From the NCBI GenBank assembly GCA_031280785.1, contig JAITGI010000027.1, positions 1-39,774 of the forward strand: 39,774 bases of DNA, written 5' to 3'. Shown one piece after another: positions 27,248 to 39,774 of the stretch. A program made the position numbers and the translations under genes. The stretch is from Candidatus Nomurabacteria bacterium (GTDB lineage: Bacteria > Patescibacteriota > Saccharimonadia > Saccharimonadales > Saccharimonadaceae). The notes beneath the pieces are model-generated. The model saw nothing but the letters and a program-made list of their open reading frames with translations. It did no database searches and was not told the DNA's origin. Positions within the stretch are counted from its first letter, which is position 1, and each line of letters starts with the position of its first letter.

Positions 27248-28125
27248 CCGGTGGTTTCCTGGCGGAGGCGATGCATATCAGCATCAAAGCTGAGCCGATT
27301 TTGGAGTTCGCCGGCGTCAAAATCACCAACTCGATGTTGATGAGCGTCGCCGGATTTTTGCTAGTCATCGTATGGCTGAGTTTTATCGCGCATAAAAGCC
27401 GCCAGCCGGAAAGCGCCAAAAAAGGTTTCTTTACCCGCCTGGGAATTTGGTGTTTTACGGGGCTGTATAATACGGTGCGCGAAATTATTCCGAATCCGAA
27501 AATTTGCCGTATCGTGGCGCCGTTCGCGATTTCGCTGTTTTTCTATATCGCGCTGCAATATTACGTGGGGATTTTGCCGTTTGTGGGCGAGGCGATTACC
27601 TGGAACGGCACGCCGCTGCTGCGCGGTCCGAACGCCGATCTGAATATGACGTTTGGACTGGCAATTCTGACGATTATCGTGATCCAAATCATGGCGACGA
27701 TCAAGCACGGTTTTCGCGGAAATGTCGGACGTTATTTGCGCAATCCACTGCGTGATCCGATGGGATTTTTCGAAGGATTGCTCGAATTGATCGCCGAATT
27801 TTCGCGTTTGGTGGCGCTCAGCATGCGCCTGTTCGGCAACGTTTTTGCCGGCGAAGTTCTGCTGATGATTGTGACTTGGCTGACTTCGTTCGCCAGCCCG
27901 CTGCTCCTGCCTTTCCTCTATATTTTCGAGATGTTCGTCGGCGGCATCCAGGCTTATGTCTTTTTCTCTCTGACCGTAGTTTTTGCCGGTCTGGCCGTGT
28001 CCGATCACGGCGCTGAGTCCAGTCATCACAAGGGTTTAACGCGCAAGGAATTGCTCAGTGATGAGAATATAAAATTAAGTAAAGGTCAACGAGTCCCCGC
28101 GACTTCCGCGACCGGACAGGAGTAA
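27244..28125 (+). CDS. atpB: F1Fo ATP synthase subunit a
   Basis: LIAEFSRLVALSMRLFGNVFAGEVLLMIV...EMFVGGIQAYVFFSLTVVF. Confidence 0.93.
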   Translation: MTGGFLAEAMHISIKAEPILEFAGVKITNSMLMSVAGFLLVIVWLSFIAHKSRQPESAKKGFFTRLGIWCFTGLYNTVREIIPNPKICRIVAPFAISLFFYIALQYYVGILPFVGEAITWNGTPLLRGPNADLNMTFGLAILTIIVIQIMATIKHGFRGNVGRYLRNPLRDPMGFFEGLLELIAEFSRLVALSMRLFGNVFAGEVLLMIVTWLTSFASPLLLPFLYIFEMFVGGIQAYVFFSLTVVFAGLAVSDHGAESSHHKGLTRKELLSDENIKLSKGQRVPATSATGQE

Positions 28126-28127
28126 AA

Positions 28128-28346
28128 ATGGAACTGCTAAGTTTTGGTTTGACTTATGCGATTTCGGCGGCGGGCGCAGCGATGGCGGTAGGCATGATTG
28201 GGCACGCGGCGCTGACCGCGGCGGGGCGCAACCCGGAGAAAATCAACGATTATCGGACACTTATGGTGTTGGCGATTGCCTTTGCGGACGCCCTGGCAAT
28301 CATCGGTTTGGTGGCGGCAATCGTCGGTAATTCGATGGTCGGCTAG
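28128..28346 (+). CDS. atpE: ATP synthase subunit c
   Basis: 72 aa, two TMs, AAGRNPE loop, Asp in AIAFADALAIIGL. Confidence 0.93.
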   Translation: MELLSFGLTYAISAAGAAMAVGMIGHAALTAAGRNPEKINDYRTLMVLAIAFADALAIIGLVAAIVGNSMVG

Positions 28347-28355
28347 GAGCCCCAA

Positions 28356-28901
28356 ATGTTGGGATTTTTGAGGCAATTTGCCACGGCGACCGAAACCGCC
28401 ACGGACGGTGACATTTTTGGCAGCCTGGGCATCGATTGGCAAATGCTGATTTTACAGATGATAGCCTTTATGATTTTGGTTTTCATTTTGGGTAAGTTTA
28501 TTTATCCGCAAATTGCGGCAATGCTGGATCGACGTGAAAAATTGATCGCCGACAGCGTTTTGGCGGCGCGCGAAGCCGAGGAAAAAGCCGCGGCGAGCGA
28601 AGCGGAAACGGCAAAGATGCTCCGCGAAGCCAGGGCGGAAGCCGGCGAAATTGTCGCCACCGCCAGGAAGGAATCGGCTGACATTATCGCCGACGCCGAA
28701 GCTAACGCCGGCAAAAAAGCCGCCTCCATCGTGGCGGGCGCTCGGGCGGAAATCGAGCGCGATGTCCAGGGCGCGCGCCAAGCTCTGCGCGACGAAGTCG
28801 TCGAGTTGGTGGCGCTGGCGACCGAGAAAGTCGTCGGCGATAAAATCAACCACCGCGACGCCAAAATCATCGTCGATACGCTAAAACGGGAGAATAAATA
28901 A
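28356..28901 (+). CDS. atpF: ATP synthase subunit b
   Basis: N-terminal TM, long charged coiled coil; operon position. Confidence 0.9.
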   Translation: MLGFLRQFATATETATDGDIFGSLGIDWQMLILQMIAFMILVFILGKFIYPQIAAMLDRREKLIADSVLAAREAEEKAAASEAETAKMLREARAEAGEIVATARKESADIIADAEANAGKKAASIVAGARAEIERDVQGARQALRDEVVELVALATEKVVGDKINHRDAKIIVDTLKRENK

Positions 28902-29293
28902 TGCCCGCCAAAGTCAGTCGCCGCCGCGAGGTCGCCGTCATCGTGGACCTGTTGGAGCGCGGCAAAAGCGCCAAGCAAATCGCCGTCGCTCTGGCGACGT
29001 ATCTGCGCGAAAAGCGCCAGACGCGTCTGGCGGAACTGTATCTGCGCGATATTCGGGCGGAAATCCAGCGGCGGTTTGGCTTGGTGTCGGCAGAGGTGAC
29101 TTCGGCGAGCAAGCTCAGCGACGAGCTGGAGCGCGAGATTAAAACTTTTATCAAAAACCAGACGGACGCGCAAAAAGTTGAAATTATCAAAACTGTCGAT
29201 CCTGATCTGATCGGTGGTGTTGTAATTTCAACAACAGATGCTGAAATGGACGCATCGGTGCGCACTAAATTACAGAAATTAAGGAGTATATAA
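28901..29293 (+). CDS. atpH: ATP synthase subunit delta
   Basis: Operon position between b and alpha; C-terminal [29 protein letters not shown]. Confidence 0.88.
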   Translation: MPAKVSRRREVAVIVDLLERGKSAKQIAVALATYLREKRQTRLAELYLRDIRAEIQRRFGLVSAEVTSASKLSDELEREIKTFIKNQTDAQKVEIIKTVDPDLIGGVVISTTDAEMDASVRTKLQKLRSI

Positions 29294-29294
29294 T

Positions 29295-30818
29295 ATGGCA
29301 AATATTTCAGTCAAAGAGTTGAGCGCGGAGCTGCGCCAGGCGATTTCCCAGCTCGAAACCAGCGAGGGCTTGACGCGCGCCGGTATTGTGACGCGTGTGG
29401 GCGACGGCGTGGCGTGGATTTATGGGCTGTCTGGCGCTGGCTACAACGAGGTTCTGAAAATCGAAACCACCAGTGGTGGCACGGCGGAGGCGTTCGCGCT
29501 GAACCTGATGGAGGACGAAATCGGCGCGGTGCTGCTGGGCAGCGAAAACGAAGTCGCCGCCGGCGCCAAAGTTACGCTGTCCGGCGAGGTAGTCAAAGTC
29601 CCGGTCGGCGAGGAATTATTGGGGCGCGTGGTCGATCCATTGGGGCGACCATTGGATGGTTTGGGCGAGATCAAAGCCAAAAATCGCGGCTTGGTCGAGC
29701 AGCCGGCGCCTGGCGTGATGGCGCGCCAGTCGGTCAGCGAGCCGCTGATGACCGGCGTGGTGGCGATCGACACGATGGTGCCGATCGGTCGCGGTCAGCG
29801 CGAACTTATCATCGGTGACCGCCAGACCGGCAAAACCGCTATCACCATCGACACGATGATCAACCAAGCCCGCCAAAAAACCGGCGTCAAAAATATTTAC
29901 GTAGCGATCGGTCAGAAACGCAGCAAAATCGCGCGGCTGGTCGAAAAGCTGAAAAGCGAGGGCGTGATGGAGCAGACGATTATCGTTGCCACCAGTCCGG
30001 CCGATCCGGCGCCGCTGCTGTATCTTGCGCCCTATGCTGGCGCGGCGATGGGTGAATATTTCCGTGACAACTCCGGTCACGCGCTGATTATTTACGACGA
30101 TTTGTCCAAGCACGCCAACGCTTATCGCCAAATGTCGCTGTTGCTGCGTCGTCCGCCCGGCCGCGAGGCTTACCCTGGCGACGTGTTTTATCTGCACTCG
30201 CGCCTGTTGGAGCGTGCCGCTAAACTCAGCGACGAATTGGGCGGCGGCTCGCTGACGGCGCTGCCGATTATTGAAACTCAGGCCGGCGACATCAGCGCGT
30301 ATATTCCGACCAACGTGATTTCCATCACCGACGGGCAGATTTTTCTGGAAACTGATTTGTTTTATCAGGGTATTCGGCCGGCAATTAGCGTCGGTCTGAG
30401 CGTGTCGCGCGTCGGCGGCGCGGCGCAGACCAAGGCCGTCAAATCGGTCAGCGGTGGCATGAAACTTGCCTTGGCGCAGTTTCGCGAACTCGCCAGTTTC
30501 GCCCAGTTCGGCTCTGACTTGGACGAGGAAACGAAATCAACGATTGAACGCGGCCAACGCCTAACCGAGATGCTGAAACAGCCGCAATATCAGCCGTATA
30601 GCGTCTGGCAGCAAGTCGTCAGCGTTTTGGCTTTGACAGAGGGCGCGTTTGACAAAGTGCCGGTCGCGAAAATCAACGACGCCAAAGCCGCGCTGCTCGC
30701 CGCGCTAAAAGACAAGCCGGAAATCCGCACCATCGACACCGGCAACAAGCCCGACGACAAACTGCTCGAGCTCATCAAAAAATCCGCCGCGAGCGTCGCG
30801 AAAGGATTCGAGGTTTAG
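29295..30818 (+). CDS. atpA: ATP synthase subunit alpha
   Basis: [49 protein letters not shown]. Confidence 0.97.
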   Translation: MANISVKELSAELRQAISQLETSEGLTRAGIVTRVGDGVAWIYGLSGAGYNEVLKIETTSGGTAEAFALNLMEDEIGAVLLGSENEVAAGAKVTLSGEVVKVPVGEELLGRVVDPLGRPLDGLGEIKAKNRGLVEQPAPGVMARQSVSEPLMTGVVAIDTMVPIGRGQRELIIGDRQTGKTAITIDTMINQARQKTGVKNIYVAIGQKRSKIARLVEKLKSEGVMEQTIIVATSPADPAPLLYLAPYAGAAMGEYFRDNSGHALIIYDDLSKHANAYRQMSLLLRRPPGREAYPGDVFYLHSRLLERAAKLSDELGGGSLTALPIIETQAGDISAYIPTNVISITDGQIFLETDLFYQGIRPAISVGLSVSRVGGAAQTKAVKSVSGGMKLALAQFRELASFAQFGSDLDEETKSTIERGQRLTEMLKQPQYQPYSVWQQVVSVLALTEGAFDKVPVAKINDAKAALLAALKDKPEIRTIDTGNKPDDKLLELIKKSAASVAKGFEV

Positions 30819-30821
30819 AAT

Positions 30822-31691
30822 ATGCCCTCTGTCTCGCAGCTAAAAGGCAGGATCCGCTCGGTCAACTCGACCAAGCAAATCACCGGTGCGATGGAGCTGG
30901 TCAGCGCCAGCAAAATGCGCCGCGCGGCCGATGCCAGTTTGGCGACGCATGAATACCACGCGCATGCGACCGAGCTGATCGAGCGTTTGATGGCGGACGG
31001 CATCGCCGATGGTCACCCGCTGTTTGTGCATCGACCGATGCGCAGCCGCCTGCTCGTCGTCATCACCAGCGACACCGGTTTGGCGGGAGCCTATAATTCC
31101 AACGTTTTGAAACGTTATGTGGCGTCGCTGAAAATGGACAAGGAGCGCGGCGTGCGAACTTTGACCATCGCGGTCGGGCGCAAAATCGCCAATTTCGCGG
31201 CGCGGCTGGACGAAGCCGAGGTCATCGGCGTTTACAAGGGTATTTCCGGCGCCCTGACGCCCAGCGATTATCGTGCCATCGTCGACACCGCCGTGGAAAA
31301 ATACGCCCGCGCCGAAATCGACGCCGTGGATATCATTTATACCAAATATTGTTCCAGCCTGTCCCAGGAAGCGCGGCTGTGGCACCTGCTACCGGCCGGT
31401 CATACGCCGGGCAAGGAAGACGATTTCGACGCGCGCTCAGCGATCTTCGAGCCGTCGCGCGCCGAAGTTTTTAACGTGGTCGTCGAGCGAATTATCGAAA
31501 TCCAGGTCGTTCAGGCGATCCTGGACAGCGTGGCGAGCGAACATTCCATGCGCATGATGGCGATGAAAAACGCCACCGACAACGCCACTGAATTGTCGGA
31601 CGACCTGACGCTGGAAATGAACAAAGCCCGCCAAGCCGCCATCACCCAGGAAATCAGCGAAATATCAAACGGCGCGGAGGCGGTGAAATGA
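30822..31691 (+). CDS. atpG: ATP synthase subunit gamma
   Basis: LKGRIRSVNSTKQITGAMELVSASKMRRA...TSDTGLAGAYNSNVLK...ASEHSMRMMAMKNATDNA. Confidence 0.96.
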   Translation: MPSVSQLKGRIRSVNSTKQITGAMELVSASKMRRAADASLATHEYHAHATELIERLMADGIADGHPLFVHRPMRSRLLVVITSDTGLAGAYNSNVLKRYVASLKMDKERGVRTLTIAVGRKIANFAARLDEAEVIGVYKGISGALTPSDYRAIVDTAVEKYARAEIDAVDIIYTKYCSSLSQEARLWHLLPAGHTPGKEDDFDARSAIFEPSRAEVFNVVVERIIEIQVVQAILDSVASEHSMRMMAMKNATDNATELSDDLTLEMNKARQAAITQEISEISNGAEAVK

Positions 31692-31695
31692 ATAA

Positions 31696-33512
<1,817 letters not shown>

Positions 33513-33550
33513 TATGTAGAACGCCAATTTCGGATATTATTATGTGCCTA

Positions 33551-33745
33551 TTGACTTATTTACGAATCTTTGATATAATGGTTGTATAGGGTATGAAGAT
33601 ATCCTATGCAGCGGATAAGTAGTCTGTGTTGCGGGGTGATTTTCGCTCCGTATATACGGAGCTTTCTATGAAATAGAAAGCTTAACTCTTTCCCGAGAAC
33701 CTTACCAGAGTGTTGCTGGCGGAACCGGCAGAAAGGAAAATAAAA
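33551..33745 (+). promoter_or_regulatory. Cassette F promoter and structured leader
   Basis: TTGACT (33551)-17 nt-TATAAT (33574-33579); P1 ATAGGGTAT-gaag-ATATCCTAT 33586-33607; P2 GCTCCGTATATACGGAGC 33645-33662; P3 AGCTTTCTAT-GAA-ATAGAAAGCT 33660-33682; CCTTACCAGAGTGTTGCT. Confidence 0.78.
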
Positions 33746-35432
<1,687 letters not shown>

Positions 35433-35461
35433 AAAAAGCACATTACACAATAAAAACGCTA

Positions 35462-35484
35462 TTTACAAGGACGGACCTTGTAAA
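35462..35484. repeat. Stem-loop TTTACAAGG-ACGGA-CCTTGTAAA, reverse-complement copy of the 1534-1552 element
   Basis: 19 nt identical to 1534-1552 on the opposite strand. Confidence 0.85.
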
Positions 35485-35510
35485 TTATTATTTACATTGT
35501 CGTAAATGAG

Positions 35511-36875
35511 CTACTCGTCGACCGGCAAAATCGACTCAACCCAGAGTTGGATTTCCTCCAACACGAACGGGTCAGCGTCGGCGGCGGCGAGCTGCGCCAA
35601 ACGATTAAAATAACCCGGTAACTCGCGTTCCAACTTGGTGCGGCGATAGCTTTCCCAGGTCGATTGCTCATCCTCAGACAGGGCGGTCGGGAAATTGCGC
35701 GCCTTGTATCGCAACAGCAATTCCGGTAAACGCTCGTCGTCGAATTTCGGATGCAGGTCGGCCAGCGCGTCGGCGTCGCTCTCGCGCACGGTTTTGACGC
35801 GCGGTTTGTCGCTGTCGGTGGTAAAGCTGTCATATAGGCGACCCTCGACGTCGGGCGCGGGCGGAAAATCAGGGCGAGCCCGCCATATATCAATTACTTT
35901 GTCGATGACGCCACGATTTTTTTGTAATTTATCCAAGTTTCCCTGAATTGTTTTCAGAGACAGGCTGAGACGTTTTTGCGACGTTTTGTCTAATACGCCC
36001 AAAGGCGCCACGGCTGGGCAGCGGTTATATTGCAATTCCTTGACCGGCAAGCCCAACCATGGTCGCTCGGCTTTGTCGTCGAATTTGACGGCGTCCGGAT
36101 CGAAACGCAAATTGTAAACCAATACCGAGCCGGGTTTGGAGCCGGGCGCAATCGGCAGCGCCACGGTGGCTTTTTCGAATTCGGCGTTATAGCGTCCGCT
36201 GGCATAGACGAACGGCGTGGGATCGTCGAGATTAACCAGCTTTGCGACCTCTTTTTTATCACGCATATTCAACAGATAGTCGTATAATTTTAGCTGGCGT
36301 TCGTGAATTAACTTGGTGATGGCGATCAGCGCCGTTACGTCGGACAGCGCGTCGTGAGCTTTTTCATGATTGAGTTTATTGTCATGCGCCAGCGACTCCA
36401 ATTTATTAACCGATTTGCCGTTTTTATCGGTCGACCATTTGATTCCGTCCGGTCGGAGCGCCCGCGTCAGGCGCACCACGTCGAGCAAATCCCAGCGTGA
36501 ACGCTCCTCGCTCCAACTCCATTCGTATGGGTCATAGAAATTTCGCCACAGGGTATGGCGAATGAATTCGTCGTCAAATCGAATATTGTTAAAGCCCACT
36601 GCGATGGTGCCAGGCGTGAAGATCTCATCCATCAACAGGCGACACAGCTCAGGCTCCTGCACGCCGTCGCGGGCAGTTTGCTGCGGTGTGATGCCAGTGA
36701 CTAGCAGCGCTTCGGGCGAGGGCAAAATGTCCTCGGGTAATTTGACCAACAAATTATAAGGCTCGCCGAGCGGCCGCAAATCCATATCGGTGCGCTGACC
36801 GGCAAATTGCATAATGCGATCATATCGCGGATTCAAACCGCTGGTTTCGAGGTCGTAAAAAAAGAAACTAGCCAT
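35511..36875 (-). CDS. sbcB: Exodeoxyribonuclease I (SbcB-like, DEDDh)
   Basis: MASFFFYDLETSGLNPRYDRIMQFAGQRTDMDL...GFNNIRFDDEFIRHTLWRNFYDPYEW...DLLDVVRLTRALRPDGIKW; internal ATG 36875 preferred over 36965. Confidence 0.9.
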   Translation of the reverse strand: MASFFFYDLETSGLNPRYDRIMQFAGQRTDMDLRPLGEPYNLLVKLPEDILPSPEALLVTGITPQQTARDGVQEPELCRLLMDEIFTPGTIAVGFNNIRFDDEFIRHTLWRNFYDPYEWSWSEERSRWDLLDVVRLTRALRPDGIKWSTDKNGKSVNKLESLAHDNKLNHEKAHDALSDVTALIAITKLIHERQLKLYDYLLNMRDKKEVAKLVNLDDPTPFVYASGRYNAEFEKATVALPIAPGSKPGSVLVYNLRFDPDAVKFDDKAERPWLGLPVKELQYNRCPAVAPLGVLDKTSQKRLSLSLKTIQGNLDKLQKNRGVIDKVIDIWRARPDFPPAPDVEGRLYDSFTTDSDKPRVKTVRESDADALADLHPKFDDERLPELLLRYKARNFPTALSEDEQSTWESYRRTKLERELPGYFNRLAQLAAADADPFVLEEIQLWVESILPVDE

Positions 36876-36895
36876 GGACCCATGATAGCATATAT

Positions 36896-36979
36896 GATAA
36901 TATATCCTCAACAGGTGGGCACAATGAGTGTCCACCGTCGTAATTTTACAGTTTAGTAGTCTCAAAGGAGGAGAAAGAA
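36896..36979 (+). promoter_or_regulatory. Cassette G leader
   Basis: GATAAT -10 (36896-36901, weak -35); GGTGGGCAC-AATGA-GTGTCCACC 36914-36936, immediately followed by GTCGTAATTTTACAGTT (motif shared with A and B); SD AAAGGAGGAG. Confidence 0.6.
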
Positions 36980-37861
36980 ATGAGAGCTTTTCGTAAGAAG
37001 GATAAAGAAATCCTTGGACTGTTATCGGAGTTTGTAGAAAAAGTTAACGGGATAAATAAAGCCATACGGGAGTACCCTTTTAAAATGTATATTGGGTATT
37101 TTGCAGATGAAATATCTTTTTTAGACCCAAAATATATTATTTTTGGCAAAAAAGATATAACCGTGGAAATGACATTGGATTCAAAATGGTCTCTCGATGG
37201 TTTATATAAAAGGGCGCAAGTAGGCAGCGCTCCTAAAATATTGTCGGCATATTACGGTGGAAAAAAATCATTTTCGTCGGAGGACTGCGAAAATATAAAA
37301 AAAGTTTCCATCGACAGCGCGAAAAAATGTTGTGAGTTTATCGAGAAGATGTTTAATCATTACAAAAAGGTATATTCAGCGAGTGATATAAACCTTGCAC
37401 GTGCATGTAGCGCTGTGTTGGATATAGAACAAGGAGGCGACCGCCAAAAATGGAATAAACTCGAAAACATAGTCGAGTTTTTAAATAAGGAGTTTTTCGT
37501 CTGCGAACAATTCAGATGTATCGAGGCGAGGACAAAATGTAAAATCCCGGAGGAATCAATATCCTTATTAGCTAAATATCTCAAAAAACCTATTCGCCTT
37601 GAAGACTCCTGGGTGAGATATCATGATTACCCCTCGGGGGACCAGGTTGCAAGCGTTAATTTTAAAACCCTCTTTTTCTGCAAAGATGGTGGAAAAATCG
37701 AACGTCTAGGCGTCGATGAGAAAAGCGTCAAGCAGTCACTATGGGAGATGGGTAAGAGCCAACTCATCGAGTGGGAAAAAACTTATGGTCCCATAACGCA
37801 ACGGCTGCTGTCTCTAAGGCAGGAATTCGCAGAAATATGCGAAAAGGTTAATAAACTTTGA
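36980..37861 (+). CDS. Orphan 293-aa protein, AT-rich (cassette G)
   Basis: SD AAAGGAGG upstream; MRAFRKKDKEILGLLSEFVEKVNGINKAIREYPFKMYIGYF...; no recognised family. Confidence 0.7.
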   Translation: MRAFRKKDKEILGLLSEFVEKVNGINKAIREYPFKMYIGYFADEISFLDPKYIIFGKKDITVEMTLDSKWSLDGLYKRAQVGSAPKILSAYYGGKKSFSSEDCENIKKVSIDSAKKCCEFIEKMFNHYKKVYSASDINLARACSAVLDIEQGGDRQKWNKLENIVEFLNKEFFVCEQFRCIEARTKCKIPEESISLLAKYLKKPIRLEDSWVRYHDYPSGDQVASVNFKTLFFCKDGGKIERLGVDEKSVKQSLWEMGKSQLIEWEKTYGPITQRLLSLRQEFAEICEKVNKL

Positions 37862-37873
37862 GGGCTAAAATCT

Positions 37874-37906
37874 AAAAACACAGGTATTCTTGACCTGTGT
37901 TTTTAA
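37874..37906 (+). terminator. Intrinsic terminator (cassette G)
   Basis: AAAAACACAGGT-ATTCTTG-ACCTGTGTTTTT. Confidence 0.93.
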
Positions 37907-37925
37907 AAAGATGAACAATCATCAT

Positions 37926-37955
37926 CAAAACTCCCCGCTAAACGGCGGGGAGTTT
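37926..37955 (-). terminator. Intrinsic terminator of the aquaporin gene
   Basis: Reverse strand AAACTCCCCGC-CGTTTA-GCGGGGAGTTTT. Confidence 0.88.
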
Positions 37956-37972
37956 ATCTTTACCTCGATTTC

Positions 37973-38956
37973 CTACTCGTGACAACCGCAATCGCACTTA
38001 TCGCCACAATCGTCACAGTCGCAAGCATTCTTGCGAATGAAACGATAGGCGGTCAAGCCGACCAGGACGCCAGCGACGGTCGCGACAACGTAAATCACGA
38101 TCGACCACATAAAGCTGCTGATCTCGAATGCGCCGAGGTTAAAGGCGCCGATCGCTGCTGCGATGGCAGGGTTCAAAACCACGCCCGCGCCGCCGATGGT
38201 CAAGCCAACGAACATGGCGAAGCCCAACACGACGCCGCGCACCAACGGTTTTTTATGCTTGGCGAGATAGGCGAAACCAGCGCCGAATCCGAACACGATC
38301 GCTGCCATCAACTCGCTGAAAAACGTTACCAACCCGTTCGCTTCCAGGCTGGCGAAAGGCTTGACATTCAAAAAGTCCGCCATCGCCGCGATGCTGGCGA
38401 AATTATTAGCCTTGGCAAATTCCAGCAAACCGCCGGCTTGGTCGATGGCTTCCTGGGTGACATTGCGCTCGCTCAGCGCCGCGATAATCATGCTGTCGTT
38501 TGAATCGACCAACCCGATACCGGCATTAGCGGCGAAAAACGCGCGAAACACCAGCCACGCCACAGCCGCGCCGAAACACTGCACCACGATATACAAAATG
38601 GTTTTGATGCCGCCAAATTTGCGATTCGCCCACAACGCCAACGTCACCGCTGGGTTGAAATGCGCGCGGCTGATGATGGCGAAAATCACCACCAACGCGA
38701 TCAACGTCAACGCGATGCCGATGTGACCCTCGACGCCGCCCGCGAACAGCGTAATAAAGGCGCCGGTCAACACGAACGCGCCGACGAACTCAGCAATTAG
38801 CGCGCCGATGCGCGGCATTTTATTCTCGTTTTTTTCGGTTTTTTTGATCTCTGCAACGGCCGAGACGGATTTTCCGCTGTTTCGGCTGGTCGCAGGCTTC
38901 TTTTTGGCGGGCGCCTTTTTGCGCGCTGCCGTCGATTTAGCCTTTGTTGTGGCCAT
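37973..38956 (-). CDS. MIP/aquaporin-family channel with KA-rich N-tail and Cys-rich C-tail
   Basis: Two NPA boxes (SRAHFNPAVTLA; GVVLNPAIAAA), six TMs; N-term ATTKAKSTAARKKAPAKKKPA, C-term RKNACDCDDCGDKCDCGCHE; SD AGGAGGAG. Confidence 0.85.
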   Translation of the reverse strand: MATTKAKSTAARKKAPAKKKPATSRNSGKSVSAVAEIKKTEKNENKMPRIGALIAEFVGAFVLTGAFITLFAGGVEGHIGIALTLIALVVIFAIISRAHFNPAVTLALWANRKFGGIKTILYIVVQCFGAAVAWLVFRAFFAANAGIGLVDSNDSMIIAALSERNVTQEAIDQAGGLLEFAKANNFASIAAMADFLNVKPFASLEANGLVTFFSELMAAIVFGFGAGFAYLAKHKKPLVRGVVLGFAMFVGLTIGGAGVVLNPAIAAAIGAFNLGAFEISSFMWSIVIYVVATVAGVLVGLTAYRFIRKNACDCDDCGDKCDCGCHE

Positions 38957-39026
38957 ATCTGCTCCTCCTTATCTATTATGAAATTGATTGTAGCACAGAT
39001 CGGTCGATAGTGCTATACTTTTCCAT

Positions 39027-39272
39027 ATGGGATTATTTATTCAAAATCAGGGCAAACGCAGCGATTTGCAGGAACGCGTCGCCGCCGAATTGCGCGAAAA
39101 ATTGGCGAGGGACGACGCGCCCGCGCCGCCAGAGGCGCCGGACGGCGTTGACGACAGCAATTACGTTCGGGACTACGAAAAATCCAGTCCGTTGCCGCGC
39201 GGCGTGATTGTCGGAATTGTGGCTGGCGTGATCGTGGCGATCGCCATTGTTGTAATTTCGACAACGTCGTAA
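39027..39272 (+). CDS. Small C-terminally anchored membrane protein
   Basis: 81 aa; soluble N-terminus then TM GVIVGIVAGVIVAIAIVVI; leaderless TATACT 7 nt before ATG. Confidence 0.6.
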   Translation: MGLFIQNQGKRSDLQERVAAELREKLARDDAPAPPEAPDGVDDSNYVRDYEKSSPLPRGVIVGIVAGVIVAIAIVVISTTS

Positions 39273-39304
39273 AAAACACCGAAATAGTGTATAATTTTCG
39301 ACAG

Positions 39305-39774
39305 ATGAATGAGATTGATAAAATCGGTAAAGTTTTATTGGCGCGCGTGAGTGATGTGCCCGAACCGCGCTCGGTTTTACGCGCGCCGGAGTTGCGCGGG
39401 TTGTATGCCGAGATTCCGAAGTTGCCGGCGGAAGAGCGTGCGGCGTTCGGGCAGCAGATAAATGAGTTGAAAAACGCGTTGGAAACCGCCGTCGCGGAAC
39501 GCGAAAACGCCGCCGCCGACGCGGAAGTTGAACCGTTGGACGTGACCGCGCCGTGCGGGCTGAACCAGCCTTTGCCGACGCTGATGACCGCCGATCACGG
39601 CAGCCGCCACCCGCTGATGCGCGAGATGGAACGCGTGGTGCAAATCTATAATTTGATGGGTTTTAACGCCGTTGAGTCGCGCCAACTGGACGACGATTTT
39701 CATATGTTCGGCGCGCTGAATTTTCCGGTCGGGCATCCGGCGCGCGACGGTTTTGACACCTTTCACACCGAGGA
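39305..39774 (+). CDS. pheS: Phenylalanyl-tRNA synthetase alpha subunit, N-terminal part (runs off window end)
   Basis: MNEIDKIGKVLLARVSDVPEPRSVLRAPELRGLYAEIPKLPAEERAAFGQQINELKNALE...HPLMREMERVVQIYNLMGFNAVESRQLDDDFHMFGALNFPVGHPARDGFDTFHTEE; absent from ORF track (open at the edge). Confidence 0.9.
   Translation, partial: MNEIDKIGKVLLARVSDVPEPRSVLRAPELRGLYAEIPKLPAEERAAFGQQINELKNALETAVAERENAAADAEVEPLDVTAPCGLNQPLPTLMTADHGSRHPLMREMERVVQIYNLMGFNAVESRQLDDDFHMFGALNFPVGHPARDGFDTFHTE

Noticed and set aside
28128-28346. Sodium-specific ATP synthase c ring
   Set aside because: No Gln/Glu-Thr sodium-coordination pattern; the ion-binding carboxylate is Asp in AIAFADALAII, more consistent with proton coupling.

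Overview
Gene-dense bacterial chromosomal window (GC-rich core, standard stop codons), most consistent with a Candidatus Saccharibacteria/CPR-type genome; the taxon is inferred from gene content and style, not verified. Core content: uvrD/pcrA-like helicase (partial), rsmD, an AbrB-type regulator with a heterodimeric ABC exporter, tRNA-Leu(TAG), a sortase-like protein, a cpYpsA/MoCo-carrier-like SLOG protein, a DUF348/G5/lysozyme wall protein, rsmA, a GltS-like symporter, metG, tatD, rplU, parAB, tRNA-Lys(TTT), comEC, tetR, yebC, a large exported protein, rarA, a complete F1Fo ATP synthase operon (atpI-B-E-F-H-A-G-D-C), obgE, sbcB, an unusual aquaporin, and pheS (partial). Main observation: between these core genes sit at least seven self-contained cassettes (A to G). 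Each has a sigma70-like promoter (six of seven with an exact 17-nt spacer), a structured 5' leader beginning with a stem-loop at or near the predicted +1, usually a Shine-Dalgarno, one or more orphan ORFs (mostly small, many membrane-associated), and an intrinsic terminator. In five cassettes (A, B, C, E, F) the leader also has a palindrome followed immediately by a second stem-loop. The stem sequences differ while the fold is kept, with short conserved linear motifs downstream. Most core transcription units instead look leaderless, with a -10 element about 6-12 nt before the start codon. All calls come from reading the sequence; no database search or folding software was run.
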